Positions 26,252-36,500 of a stretch of DNA of 64,000 bases are shown one piece after another. Made by a program: the position numbers and the translations under genes. Position 1 is the first letter of the stretch. Every line of letters starts with the position of its first letter. The notes under the pieces are model-generated. The model did no database searches, was not told where the DNA came from, and saw nothing but the letters and a program-made list of their open reading frames with translations. Source of the DNA: Bacteroidales bacterium. Lineage in GTDB: Bacteria > Bacteroidota > Bacteroidia > Bacteroidales > UBA932. The DNA is taken from the NCBI GenBank assembly GCA_017502125.1, contig JAFVVN010000027.1:1-64000 (forward strand), written 5' to 3'.

Positions 26252-28459
26252 TTATTCGACTACAAATTCCACAGCATCTCCGGAAGCGGAATCACCTGCC
26301 ACCCAAAGTCTGAAATCTCCTGGTTCAACGAGATATTTCATATCAATGTTCCAGAACGCCAGTTCCCCGACAGGGAGTTCAAATGTCACAGTCCTGCTTT
26401 CTCCTGGAGCCAGGGAGACCCTCTGGAATCTCTTGAGTTCCTTCACAGGGCGTACCACAGATCCGACAAGATCCTGAACATAAAGTTGAGCCACTTCCGT
26501 AGCCTCGTATTTTCCTGTATTACGGAGAGTGAAATTTACCCGAAGCACATCGTCACATCCAAGTACATTCTTTTCGAGAACCGGCTTGTCATACTCGAAA
26601 GAAGAATATGACAGTCCATATCCAAATGGGAATAACGGACCATATCCTGTGTCAAGATAGTAGGAAGTGCAGCCGAGGGAAGTCTGTCCGGCAGCAACCG
26701 GTATATCTTCAAGAAGGGTCTCGGTGCCATTACATGGACGCCCGGTGTTGTTATGATTATAATAGAAAGGAGCCTGTCCTGCGTCACGAAGGAAGGTCAT
26801 AGGAAGCTTGCCTGAAGGCACAGCCTTTCCCTTTATAAGGTCAGCGAGTGCCGGTCCTCCCATAGTGCCCGGATGGAAGGAGTAAAGCATGGCATCGCAG
26901 TTTGCAAGATCACGTTCTATAGTGAGAGGACGTCCTGCCATGACAACCACCACTACAGGCTTGCCAGCTTTGGCGACCTCTGCAATAAGTTCACTCTGGG
27001 CACCCTGAAGGTTCAGATCAGAGAGAGAATGGGCCTCACCGGACAGGATGGCTTCCTCTCCGACAAACACCACGGCTGCATCTGCCCTGGATGCCGCTGC
27101 ACGTACTCGTGCGAATGATGATTTGTCCTTGTCACGGCTATATTCAAGTCCTGGTTCCCAGATCACATCATATTCCTCACGAAGCGCAGCCAAAGGGGTG
27201 ACAGTGTACTCCTTCTGTCCGTCAAAGGCCCACGTTCCCATCTGCTCATACGGAGCATCAGCCAATGGGCCGGTCACCAATATTGTCCTGGCCTTGTCAA
27301 GAGGAAGGACATTGTTCCTGTTCTGAAGAAGGATGGCAGACTCCACTGCAGCCTGCTTTGCCGCTGCGAGATGCTCTGGAGCGTAATCCACCTTGGCAGA
27401 CAGGGTCTCGTCTACATAAGGATTCTCAAAGAGTCCCAATTCGAACTTGAGTTTCAGTATATTACGAACTGCACGATCTATCTCCTTTTCAGAGACCTTA
27501 CCTTCCTTTACGAGTTCTTCAACATACTGAATGAAACCATAGGACATCATATCCATATCGACGCCAGCATTGATTGCCTGCTCCGCACTATGCTTGAGGT
27601 CACGTGAAAAGCCGTGAGCAATCATCTCGCCTGCTGAGTTCCAGTCTGTAACGACCATTCCGTCCCATCCCCACTCGTCACGAAGGACATCCTTGAGAAG
27701 CCATCTGTTGCCAGTGGAAGGGATTCCGTCAATTTCATTGAACGAAGTCATAAGTGTCGCAGCACCAGCCTCGGCTGTGGCCTTGAACGCAGGGAAATAT
27801 GTATTGCGGAGAGAACGCTCCGATATCATGGTCGAATTGTAGTCACGTCCACCTTCAGCTGCACCATAGCCAACGAAATGCTTGATGCAGGCGGCCATTG
27901 CCGTAGGGTCGCTCAGGTCAGCACCTTGATATCCCTTCACCATGGCCACTCCCATCTGCACATCAAGGTAAGGATCTTCTCCTGAGCCTTCCGCCACACG
28001 TCCCCAACGAGGGTCGCGAGCTACGTCAAGCATAGGAGAGAATGTCCACCTGACACCGCTTGCCGTGGCTTCTATAGCTGAAATCCGCGCACCCTGTTCG
28101 ACGATTGCCGGATCGAATGTCGCTGCCTGACCAAGCGGAATCGGGAAGATGGTGCGGAAACCGTGGATCACGTCACGGCTGACAAGAATCGGAATACCGA
28201 GACGGCTCTGCTCAACCGCTGCCTTCTGGACTGCATTGATCTCAGAAGGGTCCACACAGTTGAGAATCGAGCCGACCTCTCCTCTTGCAGCCTGATCCAC
28301 AAGCCATGCTCCTCCAGAGAGCTGGTTCATCTGTCCGACCTTCTCTCGAAGTGTCATTCTGCTCAGAAGTTCATCAACCTTACGTTCGGTCTCGTTCTTT
28401 GGCGCGCAGGAAGCAGCAATCAGCATTACAGTTCCTAAAATGATATTCCTAATCTTCAT
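26252..28459 (-). CDS. GH3 beta-glucosidase-type hydrolase, lipoprotein
   Basis: The 735-aa protein has a lipoprotein signal (Cys18, LIAASC). The GH3 N-terminal barrel shows IPILVSRDVIHGFRTIFPIPLG, SPMLDVARDPRWGRVAEGSGEDPYL, KHFVGYGAAEGGRDYN and the catalytic nucleophile Asp272 in GMVVTDWNSAGEM. The second alpha/beta domain (about 375-600) and a C-terminal fibronectin-III-like domain (about 620-735) complete a normal GH3. It would release glucose from beta-gluco-oligosaccharides produced by GH16 and GH5. The gene starts 2 bp after GH16. Confidence 0.93.
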   Translation of the reverse strand: MKIRNIILGTVMLIAASCAPKNETERKVDELLSRMTLREKVGQMNQLSGGAWLVDQAARGEVGSILNCVDPSEINAVQKAAVEQSRLGIPILVSRDVIHGFRTIFPIPLGQAATFDPAIVEQGARISAIEATASGVRWTFSPMLDVARDPRWGRVAEGSGEDPYLDVQMGVAMVKGYQGADLSDPTAMAACIKHFVGYGAAEGGRDYNSTMISERSLRNTYFPAFKATAEAGAATLMTSFNEIDGIPSTGNRWLLKDVLRDEWGWDGMVVTDWNSAGEMIAHGFSRDLKHSAEQAINAGVDMDMMSYGFIQYVEELVKEGKVSEKEIDRAVRNILKLKFELGLFENPYVDETLSAKVDYAPEHLAAAKQAAVESAILLQNRNNVLPLDKARTILVTGPLADAPYEQMGTWAFDGQKEYTVTPLAALREEYDVIWEPGLEYSRDKDKSSFARVRAAASRADAAVVFVGEEAILSGEAHSLSDLNLQGAQSELIAEVAKAGKPVVVVVMAGRPLTIERDLANCDAMLYSFHPGTMGGPALADLIKGKAVPSGKLPMTFLRDAGQAPFYYNHNNTGRPCNGTETLLEDIPVAAGQTSLGCTSYYLDTGYGPLFPFGYGLSYSSFEYDKPVLEKNVLGCDDVLRVNFTLRNTGKYEATEVAQLYVQDLVGSVVRPVKELKRFQRVSLAPGESRTVTFELPVGELAFWNIDMKYLVEPGDFRLWVAGDSASGDAVEFVVE

Positions 28460-28461
28460 TG

Positions 28462-29910
28462 CTATTCAGGTTTTTGAAATACACGTACATAATCTATTTC
28501 ATATGTTGCCGGGAGACAGCTTTCATCCACACCATACATTCCTCCCCAATCGCCTCCCCAGGCAAGATTGAGTTTCAGCTCGAATGGCTTGTTGAAAGGC
28601 CAGGTGTCAGCATTTCTTCCCTTTGAATAATCTTCAGGGTTATAATAGAACAGTTGCTTGCCGTCCACATAGCTCTTTATATATTCCGGTGTCCATTCCA
28701 GTGCATAAGTATGAAACTCATCCATCACACCTGCCACCTTCCTGGCAGCAGTCTTCTGAGTGCCGATGGCGTGATAATATGCCTTGCAATGGATAGAAGA
28801 CGACACCTCGGTAGGTACACATCCCACGTGCTCCATGATGTCGATTTCACCTCCTTCAGGCCAGCCTGACCAAACTGAAGGCATCATCCAGAATGCAGGC
28901 CATGTGCCCTTGCCCTTCGGCAGTTTGAGACGTGCCTCGAAGTAGCCGTAGGTCCAGTTCTTCTTTGTGTTCACACGTGCCGAATACACCCTGCTTCCAC
29001 TCTTTATGGCGCGGATCTTCAGAGTGCCGTCACTCACTTCGGCAGTGACGATATCGCCGGTACGTCCGGCAACGTAAGTCTGAAGCTCATTATTCACCCA
29101 GCCAGGTTCTGCGGTCTCATACCACCACTCCCTGGTGTCTGGCATAGTGAGCGAAGGGTCATTGAACTCGTCCCTCCATACGAGTATATATCCTGCCGGA
29201 GTCGGGATTTCGGGCTCGACATACTGTGCACCTTCAGGTATCTTGAATCCCACAGGCGCTGTGAAGTTTGACCACACATAAACTGTAGTCAGAGGGTTTC
29301 CGGTGAGATCCAGATCCTTCAGTTTGCCAAGCATCCGGATGTCAATGGATGTGAGATTGTTTCCTGACAGGTCGAGAGACACAAGGTCAGGGAAGATTCC
29401 TGCGAGCTCGGAAACATCCGTGAGCCCGCTGCCAGAGAGATCGAGAGATGTTACATCCTCTATCTCCTTTGTACTAAGTATGCCGTCACCATCCTTGTCG
29501 AGTCTCCCCAGCAAAGCATCCAGCAGAGCCTTATTCTCCACTGCGACATTCTGAACCTTATAATGCTGTTTCACAGGGATTTCGACCTTCTGCGAACCAG
29601 ACCTGAAGAGAAGCACAGTTGTGCGCTCTTCCAAAGCCTTGTTCTCCTGAATTGTCACCTTGACAAATGTCTCGCCCTTGATACCTCCAGTAGGTGAAGT
29701 CTTTAACCACGTATCTGTCGAGGTCACTCCCCAGTCTGTTTCAGCGCCGACTGTCAGCATCACCTCCTGGGCTGCTGATGACACAGATATCTCGGCAGGG
29801 GTTACCTGCAGTTTTACCTCTGGAGCATTACCTCCCTGAGGGTCTTTCTCTCCGCAGGCCGCTGTCATGCCGGCCAGTACGGCTACTAAAAATATAGTCC
29901 TAAATCCCAT
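28462..29910 (-). CDS. GH16 endo-beta-glucanase (laminarinase-like) with BACON and EF-hand/LRR-like insert
   Basis: The 482-aa lipoprotein (Cys19, GMTAAC) has a BACON-like domain (about 33-115; WGVTSTDTWLKTSPTGG). An EF-hand-like calcium loop follows (138-150; DKDGDGILSTKE), then a short leucine-rich segment (about 153-215; TSLDLSGSGL, LVSLDLSGNNL). The GH16 catalytic domain (about 240-482) has the active-site signature EIDIME, with Glu355, Asp357 and Glu360. The catalytic start WRDEFNDPSL and WVNNELQTYVAGR match laminarinase-type GH16. It probably cuts beta-1,3-glucan at the cell surface. The gene follows a terminator and its own candidate promoter. Confidence 0.92.
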   Translation of the reverse strand: MGFRTIFLVAVLAGMTAACGEKDPQGGNAPEVKLQVTPAEISVSSAAQEVMLTVGAETDWGVTSTDTWLKTSPTGGIKGETFVKVTIQENKALEERTTVLLFRSGSQKVEIPVKQHYKVQNVAVENKALLDALLGRLDKDGDGILSTKEIEDVTSLDLSGSGLTDVSELAGIFPDLVSLDLSGNNLTSIDIRMLGKLKDLDLTGNPLTTVYVWSNFTAPVGFKIPEGAQYVEPEIPTPAGYILVWRDEFNDPSLTMPDTREWWYETAEPGWVNNELQTYVAGRTGDIVTAEVSDGTLKIRAIKSGSRVYSARVNTKKNWTYGYFEARLKLPKGKGTWPAFWMMPSVWSGWPEGGEIDIMEHVGCVPTEVSSSIHCKAYYHAIGTQKTAARKVAGVMDEFHTYALEWTPEYIKSYVDGKQLFYYNPEDYSKGRNADTWPFNKPFELKLNLAWGGDWGGMYGVDESCLPATYEIDYVRVFQKPE

Positions 29911-29974
29911 TTTATATTCGTTTAACTATCCTTCTCCGGCGATCAGGAAGACAAGGGCCGGGCAGTCAGGATGA

Positions 29975-29982
29975 CAAAATTA
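29975..29982 (-). promoter_or_regulatory. Candidate internal promoter (-7 element) for the enzyme genes
   Basis: The minus strand reads TAATTTTG, matching TAnnTTTG, just after the terminator T-run and about 64 bp before the GH16 start. Confidence 0.45.
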
Positions 29983-29985
29983 GGC

Positions 29986-30026
29986 AAAAAAGGCAGGGCA
30001 AAGCCAATAAGGAGCCTTCCCCTGCC
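29986..30026 (-). terminator. Intrinsic terminator between the glycan-binding protein gene and GH16
   Basis: On the minus strand GGCAGGG (30026-30020) pairs with CCCTGCC (29998-29992). Extra pairs form inside the loop, and six T residues (29991-29986) follow at once. It lies 12 bp after the stop of the surface protein gene, inside the operon. It probably lets susC, susD and the binding protein be expressed above the enzymes. Confidence 0.75.
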
Positions 30027-30038
30027 CGAATATAGCCA

Positions 30039-31925
30039 TTATTTAGATTCGCGTAAAATAATGTTGCTTATTGTCAATGTTGATCCGGCAACACCTCCAG
30101 CGACATCAATTGAAAGCTGAACAGTCTCAATATCTATTCCGTCATACGCTTCAAACTGATATATAAAAGGTTTGTTTGCCTTCAATGCATGTCTGCCATC
30201 ACAATAGAATGTCTTCTCATCATCTCCCTGTTTACTGAGTTTGACAGTAACACCCGGGTGATCTTCCGAAGACAGAAGAACAACCTGGAAATCATATAAT
30301 TTGTCTGCAGTTGTGGATACACCTGTATTCTTGAAATGAGTCTGACCCTGCCACTGGTCTGGTCCCATACCCTCAGGCATAACGATAGTGTAGGTCTTGT
30401 CACCGTTGTCTGTGAAAGTTCCGGCAGGAGTCTCCATTCCGCCCCAGCCTGCTGGAGAGAACCAGTGCTCGATGGTTGGATTTTCAAGTACCCAGAGGTT
30501 CTCACCTTCTGCTGCAGTCCATTCGACAGCCGGTACAGTATGACCGCTCTGGTGCTCACAGATTATAATGTCGCTGACTACGAGTGACGATCCTGCCGCA
30601 CCGCCAGCAACATCAATTGTAAACTGGATGGTCTCAATATCCTTTCCCCGTACATTCGACAACTGATATATGAATTCCTTATTAGCCTTCAATGCATGTC
30701 TGTCCTCACAATAGAAGACATCATCAGCACCCTGCTTGCTTATTTTAACTGTCACTCCCGGATGATCCTCTGAAGAAAGAAGGACAACCTGGAAGTCATA
30801 CCTCTTGTCTGAACTTGTGGATATGCCCGTATTCTTGAAGTGAGTCTGGCCCTGCCACTTGTCTGGTCCCATACCCTCAGGCATAACGATAGTGTAGGTC
30901 TTGTCACCGTTGTCAGTGAAAGTTCCGGCAGGAGTCTCCATTCCGCCCCAGCCTGCTGGAGAGAACCAATGCTCGACAGTAGGATTCACAGGTGGCCACA
31001 TATTCGCCTCTATGGACGCATCCCACTTGACAGCAACATCACCGCCTGCATCATCCACCACATGATGATCCTGATGTTCACAGAGAATTATCTGCTTGAT
31101 ATCCACAACCGTGTTCTCAGGGTTACCGCCGAAGTCAAAGAACAGGTCAAGGTCATTGATGTCCTTACCCTCAAAATCAGCCACCTGATACACCCAATCC
31201 TTGCCTGCCGGCACCTCATGGCGGTCAGCGAAATAGAACACATTGTCATCATCAGCCTGAGTGAGCTTGATGGTCACTCCTGGAAGAGCCACATTTGAGT
31301 TCAACACAACCTGGAAATCATATTTCTTTCCTGCACTGGTAGAAATACCTATTTCAGTGAAGGCGAACTGAGCCTGCCATTGATCCGTAGTAGCCTGAGC
31401 GAAGGTGAGTGTATGGTCTCCACCGTTGACCTCCACTTTCGGTCCCTCTGTAATCTGAGCCCATCCAGGTGCATAATAATGAGTTATCTTAGTCTTGTCA
31501 GCCTCTATCCATAAGTTGCTGTCTTCACCCGGATCCCATCCAGGAAGTCCCTTGTTATAAAGAATATAACTCAGTGTCTCGAATGTAACCGGCTTCGCTC
31601 CCAAAGAGACTCCATGGGCATTATAAGCCTTGACGTTGATGGTGTGTTCGCCTTTCTCATTGAAAACCAGCTTCATACCATTACCCACATAATCCTTGGT
31701 AACTACCTTACCGTTGACAGCGTCATTTTCTACGCTCCATATAGGCACCATTCCCTGATTTGTTATGGAAAGTGTGACTTCATTGGTCTCCGGATCCACG
31801 ACTGTCACCACATCAAGTTCAGAAGCCAGGGGGATCTTGTCAGGATCCACCTCAAACTGCTCCTCGACACAGCCGGCAGACAGCAATACGGCCAGAGCCA
31901 ACATCATATATTTATAAATCTTCAT
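30039..31925 (-). CDS. Surface glycan-binding lipoprotein with three tandem CBM-like repeats (beta-glucan locus)
   Basis: The 628-aa protein has a lipoprotein signal (LAVLLSAGC) and an acidic mature start (VEEQFEVDPD). An Ig/PKD-like domain (about 35-125) follows, with GEHTINVKAYNAHG. Three related beta-sandwich repeats of about 168 residues then fill about 135-628. They are marked by YDFQVVL, PGVTVK, DRHALKANK and GW motifs, and they resemble CBM4-type carbohydrate-binding modules. No catalytic residues are evident. Its position after susD matches a SusE/SGBP-type surface protein that captures beta-glucan. Repeats 2 and 3 are nearly identical in DNA over 136 bp. Confidence 0.82.
   Translation of the reverse strand: MKIYKYMMLALAVLLSAGCVEEQFEVDPDKIPLASELDVVTVVDPETNEVTLSITNQGMVPIWSVENDAVNGKVVTKDYVGNGMKLVFNEKGEHTINVKAYNAHGVSLGAKPVTFETLSYILYNKGLPGWDPGEDSNLWIEADKTKITHYYAPGWAQITEGPKVEVNGGDHTLTFAQATTDQWQAQFAFTEIGISTSAGKKYDFQVVLNSNVALPGVTIKLTQADDDNVFYFADRHEVPAGKDWVYQVADFEGKDINDLDLFFDFGGNPENTVVDIKQIILCEHQDHHVVDDAGGDVAVKWDASIEANMWPPVNPTVEHWFSPAGWGGMETPAGTFTDNGDKTYTIVMPEGMGPDKWQGQTHFKNTGISTSSDKRYDFQVVLLSSEDHPGVTVKISKQGADDVFYCEDRHALKANKEFIYQLSNVRGKDIETIQFTIDVAGGAAGSSLVVSDIIICEHQSGHTVPAVEWTAAEGENLWVLENPTIEHWFSPAGWGGMETPAGTFTDNGDKTYTIVMPEGMGPDQWQGQTHFKNTGVSTTADKLYDFQVVLLSSEDHPGVTVKLSKQGDDEKTFYCDGRHALKANKPFIYQFEAYDGIDIETVQLSIDVAGGVAGSTLTISNIILRESK
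30337..30472 (-). repeat. Intragenic tandem repeat copy (repeat 3 of the glycan-binding protein)
   Basis: These 136 bp match 30841-30976 with about four differences, exactly 504 bp (168 codons) apart. The match is far closer than that of the flanking repeat sequence, pointing to recent duplication or gene conversion. Confidence 0.85.
30841..30976 (-). repeat. Intragenic tandem repeat copy (repeat 2 of the glycan-binding protein)
   Basis: This is the partner of 30337-30472, in the same orientation and reading frame. It encodes the HWFSPAGWGGMETPAG part of the binding module. Confidence 0.85.
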
Positions 31926-31943
31926 AATACTTTCAGATTAGGA

Positions 31944-33479
31944 TTAATAGTTGTTCTGAGTAAGAGGATACTGAGTACTTGCAGTTGCATCCATCTCAGT
32001 CTGAGGGAACGGAATATACTTCTTGCTCTCTGACCAAGACTTTGTACGATATCCACCTTCATCATTTGCCGGCGTGAGGACTGTTGCGGCCTGACCGAGA
32101 CGGATAAGGTCCCAATAGCGCTTTCCTTCACCCATAAGCTCGACATGACGCTCGTGGAGGATAGACTCAAGGGAAGCCGCCTTGTTTCCAAGGCCAGCAC
32201 GAGTTCTCACCTCGTTGAGATAACCGTCAGCAGTTCCCTTACCTGAGCATCCATGAACCTTTATAAGTTCCGCAGCATTGAGGAGAGTCTCAGCATAGCG
32301 ATACAGACGGATGTTTGTACCATAGTTCAAAGTGGCGTCAGCGATCTGACCTGCATTACCATCAAGACGAGGTAGATACTTCGCAAGGTGGTATCCTGTC
32401 TCCTGGTAACGTTCAGTGAATGTCATGCCTGGCTCAGAGGCTGTTTCATAAACAGTAACAGCCTTTCTAAGGTCACCATCTTCGAAAGCCTTGGCTGCCT
32501 TGGCAGTCATAGGGAAGAATCCCCAACCCTCGTTACCATACTTGGCGCTGCCTGCCATGCTGTTCAGACCCATAAGAGTCGGAAGGACAGTACCTCCGGC
32601 TGCAAGCGGGCTACCCCATGAACGGTATGCACCCTGGCTGAAGAAGTTTATATCGAGGATAGTCTCGGAACTCCACTCACCTGCCGGCTCCCACATATTT
32701 GCAAGGTCTGCTGATGAAACCAGAGAATACTGACCGCTGGTGATTATTTCCTCCATGTAGTCAAGTGCCTTCTGCATCCTGTCCTTATCATTCTGATACA
32801 TAACAATTTCCGCATAAAGCATCATTGCAGCAGCCTGAGTGATACGGCCTATTTCGGCAGTACGCTTCATCGGGAGGACTTTGGAGTCAATGGCTGCCTC
32901 AAGAGAAGCGACCATGCCATTATAGACCTCATCAGCCTTCAACTGAGGGGAAGCATATGGGAACTCGAGATTGGTTTCATAATATGGAATATTTCCCCAA
33001 AGTTTCCACATCTGTGTATAATACCATGTACGGAGAACGACTGCTTCCGCAAGGAACTCTGCCTTTGTCTCATCTGAAATATTCTGAACGCCAGGCATAT
33101 ACTTGGCTACACAGTTGGCACGGTTCACTCCCGAATATGCGATTGTCCAGACAGACGCAGGAGTATTCTGAGAATCCACAGAATAGTCGAACATCAGATG
33201 GTAGTGACGGTTGTCCGATACACCAGATCCTCCAGGATAGATATCATCGGCCATGACTTCATAAATCATAGGAACCGGATTATACATATCCATTCCCCAG
33301 TCAAACCACTGCATCGGGTCATATGCAGCCACGAGGGCTTCCTTGATACGCGCCTCTGAATTATAGTACTCATCAATGAAGATCTTGTCGTGAGACTCAA
33401 CATTGAGCCATTTCTCACCGCAAGAGTTGAGAGTCACAGAGAGCAGCAGAGCCGCTAAAATGTAATATATCTTTTTCAT
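31944..33479 (-). CDS. SusD/RagB-family glycan-binding lipoprotein (beta-glucan locus)
   Basis: The 511-aa protein has a lipoprotein signal (LLLSVTLNSCGEKWL). SusD helical-repeat motifs are present: DEYYNSEARIKEALVAAYDPMQW, FLAEAVVLRTWYYTQMWKLWGNIPYY, RLYRYAETLLNAAELIK, LNEVRTRAGLGN and ERHVELMGEGKRYWDLIRLG. Its length is normal for the family. It pairs with the SusC encoded 21 bp upstream and would bind beta-glucan fragments at the cell surface. Confidence 0.95.
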   Translation of the reverse strand: MKKIYYILAALLLSVTLNSCGEKWLNVESHDKIFIDEYYNSEARIKEALVAAYDPMQWFDWGMDMYNPVPMIYEVMADDIYPGGSGVSDNRHYHLMFDYSVDSQNTPASVWTIAYSGVNRANCVAKYMPGVQNISDETKAEFLAEAVVLRTWYYTQMWKLWGNIPYYETNLEFPYASPQLKADEVYNGMVASLEAAIDSKVLPMKRTAEIGRITQAAAMMLYAEIVMYQNDKDRMQKALDYMEEIITSGQYSLVSSADLANMWEPAGEWSSETILDINFFSQGAYRSWGSPLAAGGTVLPTLMGLNSMAGSAKYGNEGWGFFPMTAKAAKAFEDGDLRKAVTVYETASEPGMTFTERYQETGYHLAKYLPRLDGNAGQIADATLNYGTNIRLYRYAETLLNAAELIKVHGCSGKGTADGYLNEVRTRAGLGNKAASLESILHERHVELMGEGKRYWDLIRLGQAATVLTPANDEGGYRTKSWSESKKYIPFPQTEMDATASTQYPLTQNNY

Positions 33480-33500
33480 CTTATATCTCTTTACTGGTGA

Positions 33501-36500
33501 TTAGAAAGTAATGCTTGCACCAAACTGGAATGTGCGTGCCTGAGGATAGACACCCCTGTCCATATAATCTGCGATTTCCGGATCGAAACCATCATACTTT
33601 GTAAGGGTAAGAAGATTCTCGGCGGCAACATATACACGAAGCTTCTTCACGAAGATCTTCTTTGTCCAGTTGTATGGAAGAGTATATCCCAAAGTGATAT
33701 TCTTGAGACGGAAATAACTTGCATCCTTGATAAAGAAGTCTGATGCCTTTGACCAGTTCTGGTTAGGGTCGGTAGTCGTGAAACGAGGATATTCGTTTGT
33801 AGTGCCTTCACCTGTCCAACGGTTGAGGACGTACTTAGGCTGGTTCATGGTAGGGATATCAGTACGACGTGTTCCGTCAAAAATATTATTGCCTGCAACA
33901 CCCTGCCATACCATAGAGAAGTCGATTCCTTTCCAATCAATGCTTGCATTGACACCATAAGTCCATGACGGTACGCACTTTCCAAGATTCACACGGTCGT
34001 TCTCAGCTGTGATTGCGCCATCACCGTCGATATCCTTATAGCGGAAGTCACCCGGACGTGCATCAGGCTGGATAAGTTGGCCTTCCGGTCCTACATAAGA
34101 ATTGACCTCATCCCAATTCTGGAATACTCCGTCAGTCTTGTAACCATAGAAGAAAGGATAAACCATGCCGTTCTCACCACGGGTGATGGTTCCCATCTGA
34201 TGGAAGGACGCACCATCAAGAATTCCAGTCTCATTACCTGCATTGATGAGGACCGTCTTGATATATGTTGCATTACCTCCGATAGAGAAATTGAAGTCTC
34301 CGACTGAATAACGATAGTTGACATCAAGTTCAACTCCGCTGTTTGCCATTGTACCCACATTACCCCAAGGCTTGGACTCACCGAGATAGGTAGGAACCGG
34401 CATTATCTGAAGCATATCGACTGTCTTCTTATAGAAATAGTCTGCCGTGAGCTGGAGAGAATTTCCGAAGAAGCCAAAGTCAAGACCGAGGTCTGCCTGA
34501 TGGCTCTCTTCCCATCCGAGGTCATCGTTAGGAGTGACCGTCGTCTTCACACCATTTGCAATGGTCTCATTTCCGACTGCGCCGCTACCGAAGACATAAT
34601 TATTACCTGTGGCGGTCTGTGCAGCATACTGGAATGCAGGGATACGGTCATTACCGTTGATTCCCCACGATGCACGCAGCTTCAAAGCTGAAAGCCAGTT
34701 CGCATTATCCTGAAGGAATGGCTCATTCTTGATATTCCAGGCAGCTGATGCAGAAGGGAATATACCGAAACGACGACCAGGACCGAAACGTGAAGATCCA
34801 TCACGACGTACTGTAGCCTGAACCATATAGCGGTTATCATAGTCATATGATGCACGCGCAAAGAGTGAAGAAAGACGATAATCTATATAGAGACTTCCAC
34901 CACCGTCATTATCTTCGCGCTGGCTGGTTGCAAATCCCATGTTTGCCTTGTTCGGATCTTCTTCCATCAGAAACATTCTGGAAGCATTGATATTCCTTCC
35001 CGTCTCTGAAAATGCTGTCTGACCAGCCATGACTGTAAGGTTGTGCTTCTCAGCGAATGTCTTTGTATAGGTCAAGGTGTTCTCGACCTGCCAGATAAGG
35101 CCCCTGTTCATCGAGCCCCATACATTGGAATAACCCTGATTACGGGTTGATGAGAGATAGTAGTTAGGGCTCCAGCCATCAGAACCGCCCACAGAGAAAT
35201 CAACATTCACAGATGAACGGAGAGTGAGACCGTCATAAAGCTGGAAAGAAAGTTCAGCTCCGCCGACAAGTCTGTCGTAGTTGTTCTTTGTTCCCGGAAG
35301 AGACAAGTCAGCAAGAGGGTTGACCATTTCCTGGAATTCGGTTCCCGGTATTGTGAAGAGACGTCCGTTTCTAGGGTCACGGATAAGGTTGAAGTCGCTC
35401 CAGTTAGGGTTGAGGAGTTCGCCTGTGGTCTCATCCACTGCATGGGCTGCGTCATTATAATAGTACTTGTCGATGACAGCCTGCTCATCAGCCGGATCTA
35501 CATATACGCTAAGGAGAGGAGAAAGCGCAGCTGCCGAACCAAGAGGGGAACCGAACTCGGAGTTGGTGCCTATACCAGCTGTGAATGTACGTGAATATGC
35601 CGCATTCACATTGAGGTCCATCTTATTGAGCCAAGAACGTGTATCAGTCGCATCGAATATACTGTATTGATCATTCAGACGAACTGAGAAACGCTCGTAG
35701 TTCGAACGGTCGTAGTTTCCACCCACGATTCCTTCCTGCGAATAGTAACCCGCTGAAACGAAATACTGATTCTTGCCACTGTTACCGCTGATTGTGAGCT
35801 GATGGGTCTGAGAAGGAGCATTCCAGTTGAAGAGTTCATCCTGCCAGTCAGTTCCTTCTCCCAAAGAATATGGATCTGCATATTTAGGCGCATTGCCATC
35901 ATTGATGGCTGCCTCGTTCATCATGACAGCATACTCTGTTGCATTGAGAACCTCGCGCTTACGCCATGGGCTGGACAGTCCATACTGGAAATCGTATGTA
36001 ACGGAAACCTTGTCCTTAGAGCCTTTCTTTGTGGTCACAAGGATAACGCCGTTTGCTCCACGAGTACCATAAACAGCACAAGAAGCCGCATCCTTGAGAA
36101 TATCGATACGCTCGATATCACTTGGAGCGAGATAGTCGATTCCTCCATTGATGGCCATTCCATCAACCACATACAAAGGATTTGAATCGTTGATGGTACC
36201 GATACCACGGATTCGGATCTGAGATCCTGCGCCAGGCTGTCCTGAAGTCGATGTGACGGTCACACCGGCTGTCAGACCTTTGAGGGCATCATCCACGCGG
36301 ACAGCAGCAACTTTGTCAAGCATGTCATCTCCCACTGTAGAAATCGCGGCTGATACCACGGCCTTCTTCTGAACGCCATAGCCGATCATCACGACTTCTT
36401 CCAGCATCTCGGCATCCACCTGAAGGATGACATTTACTGTGCCCCCTCCTACAGGAACTTTGACTTCCTTGTAGCCGATCGCAGTCACCACAAGGACAGC

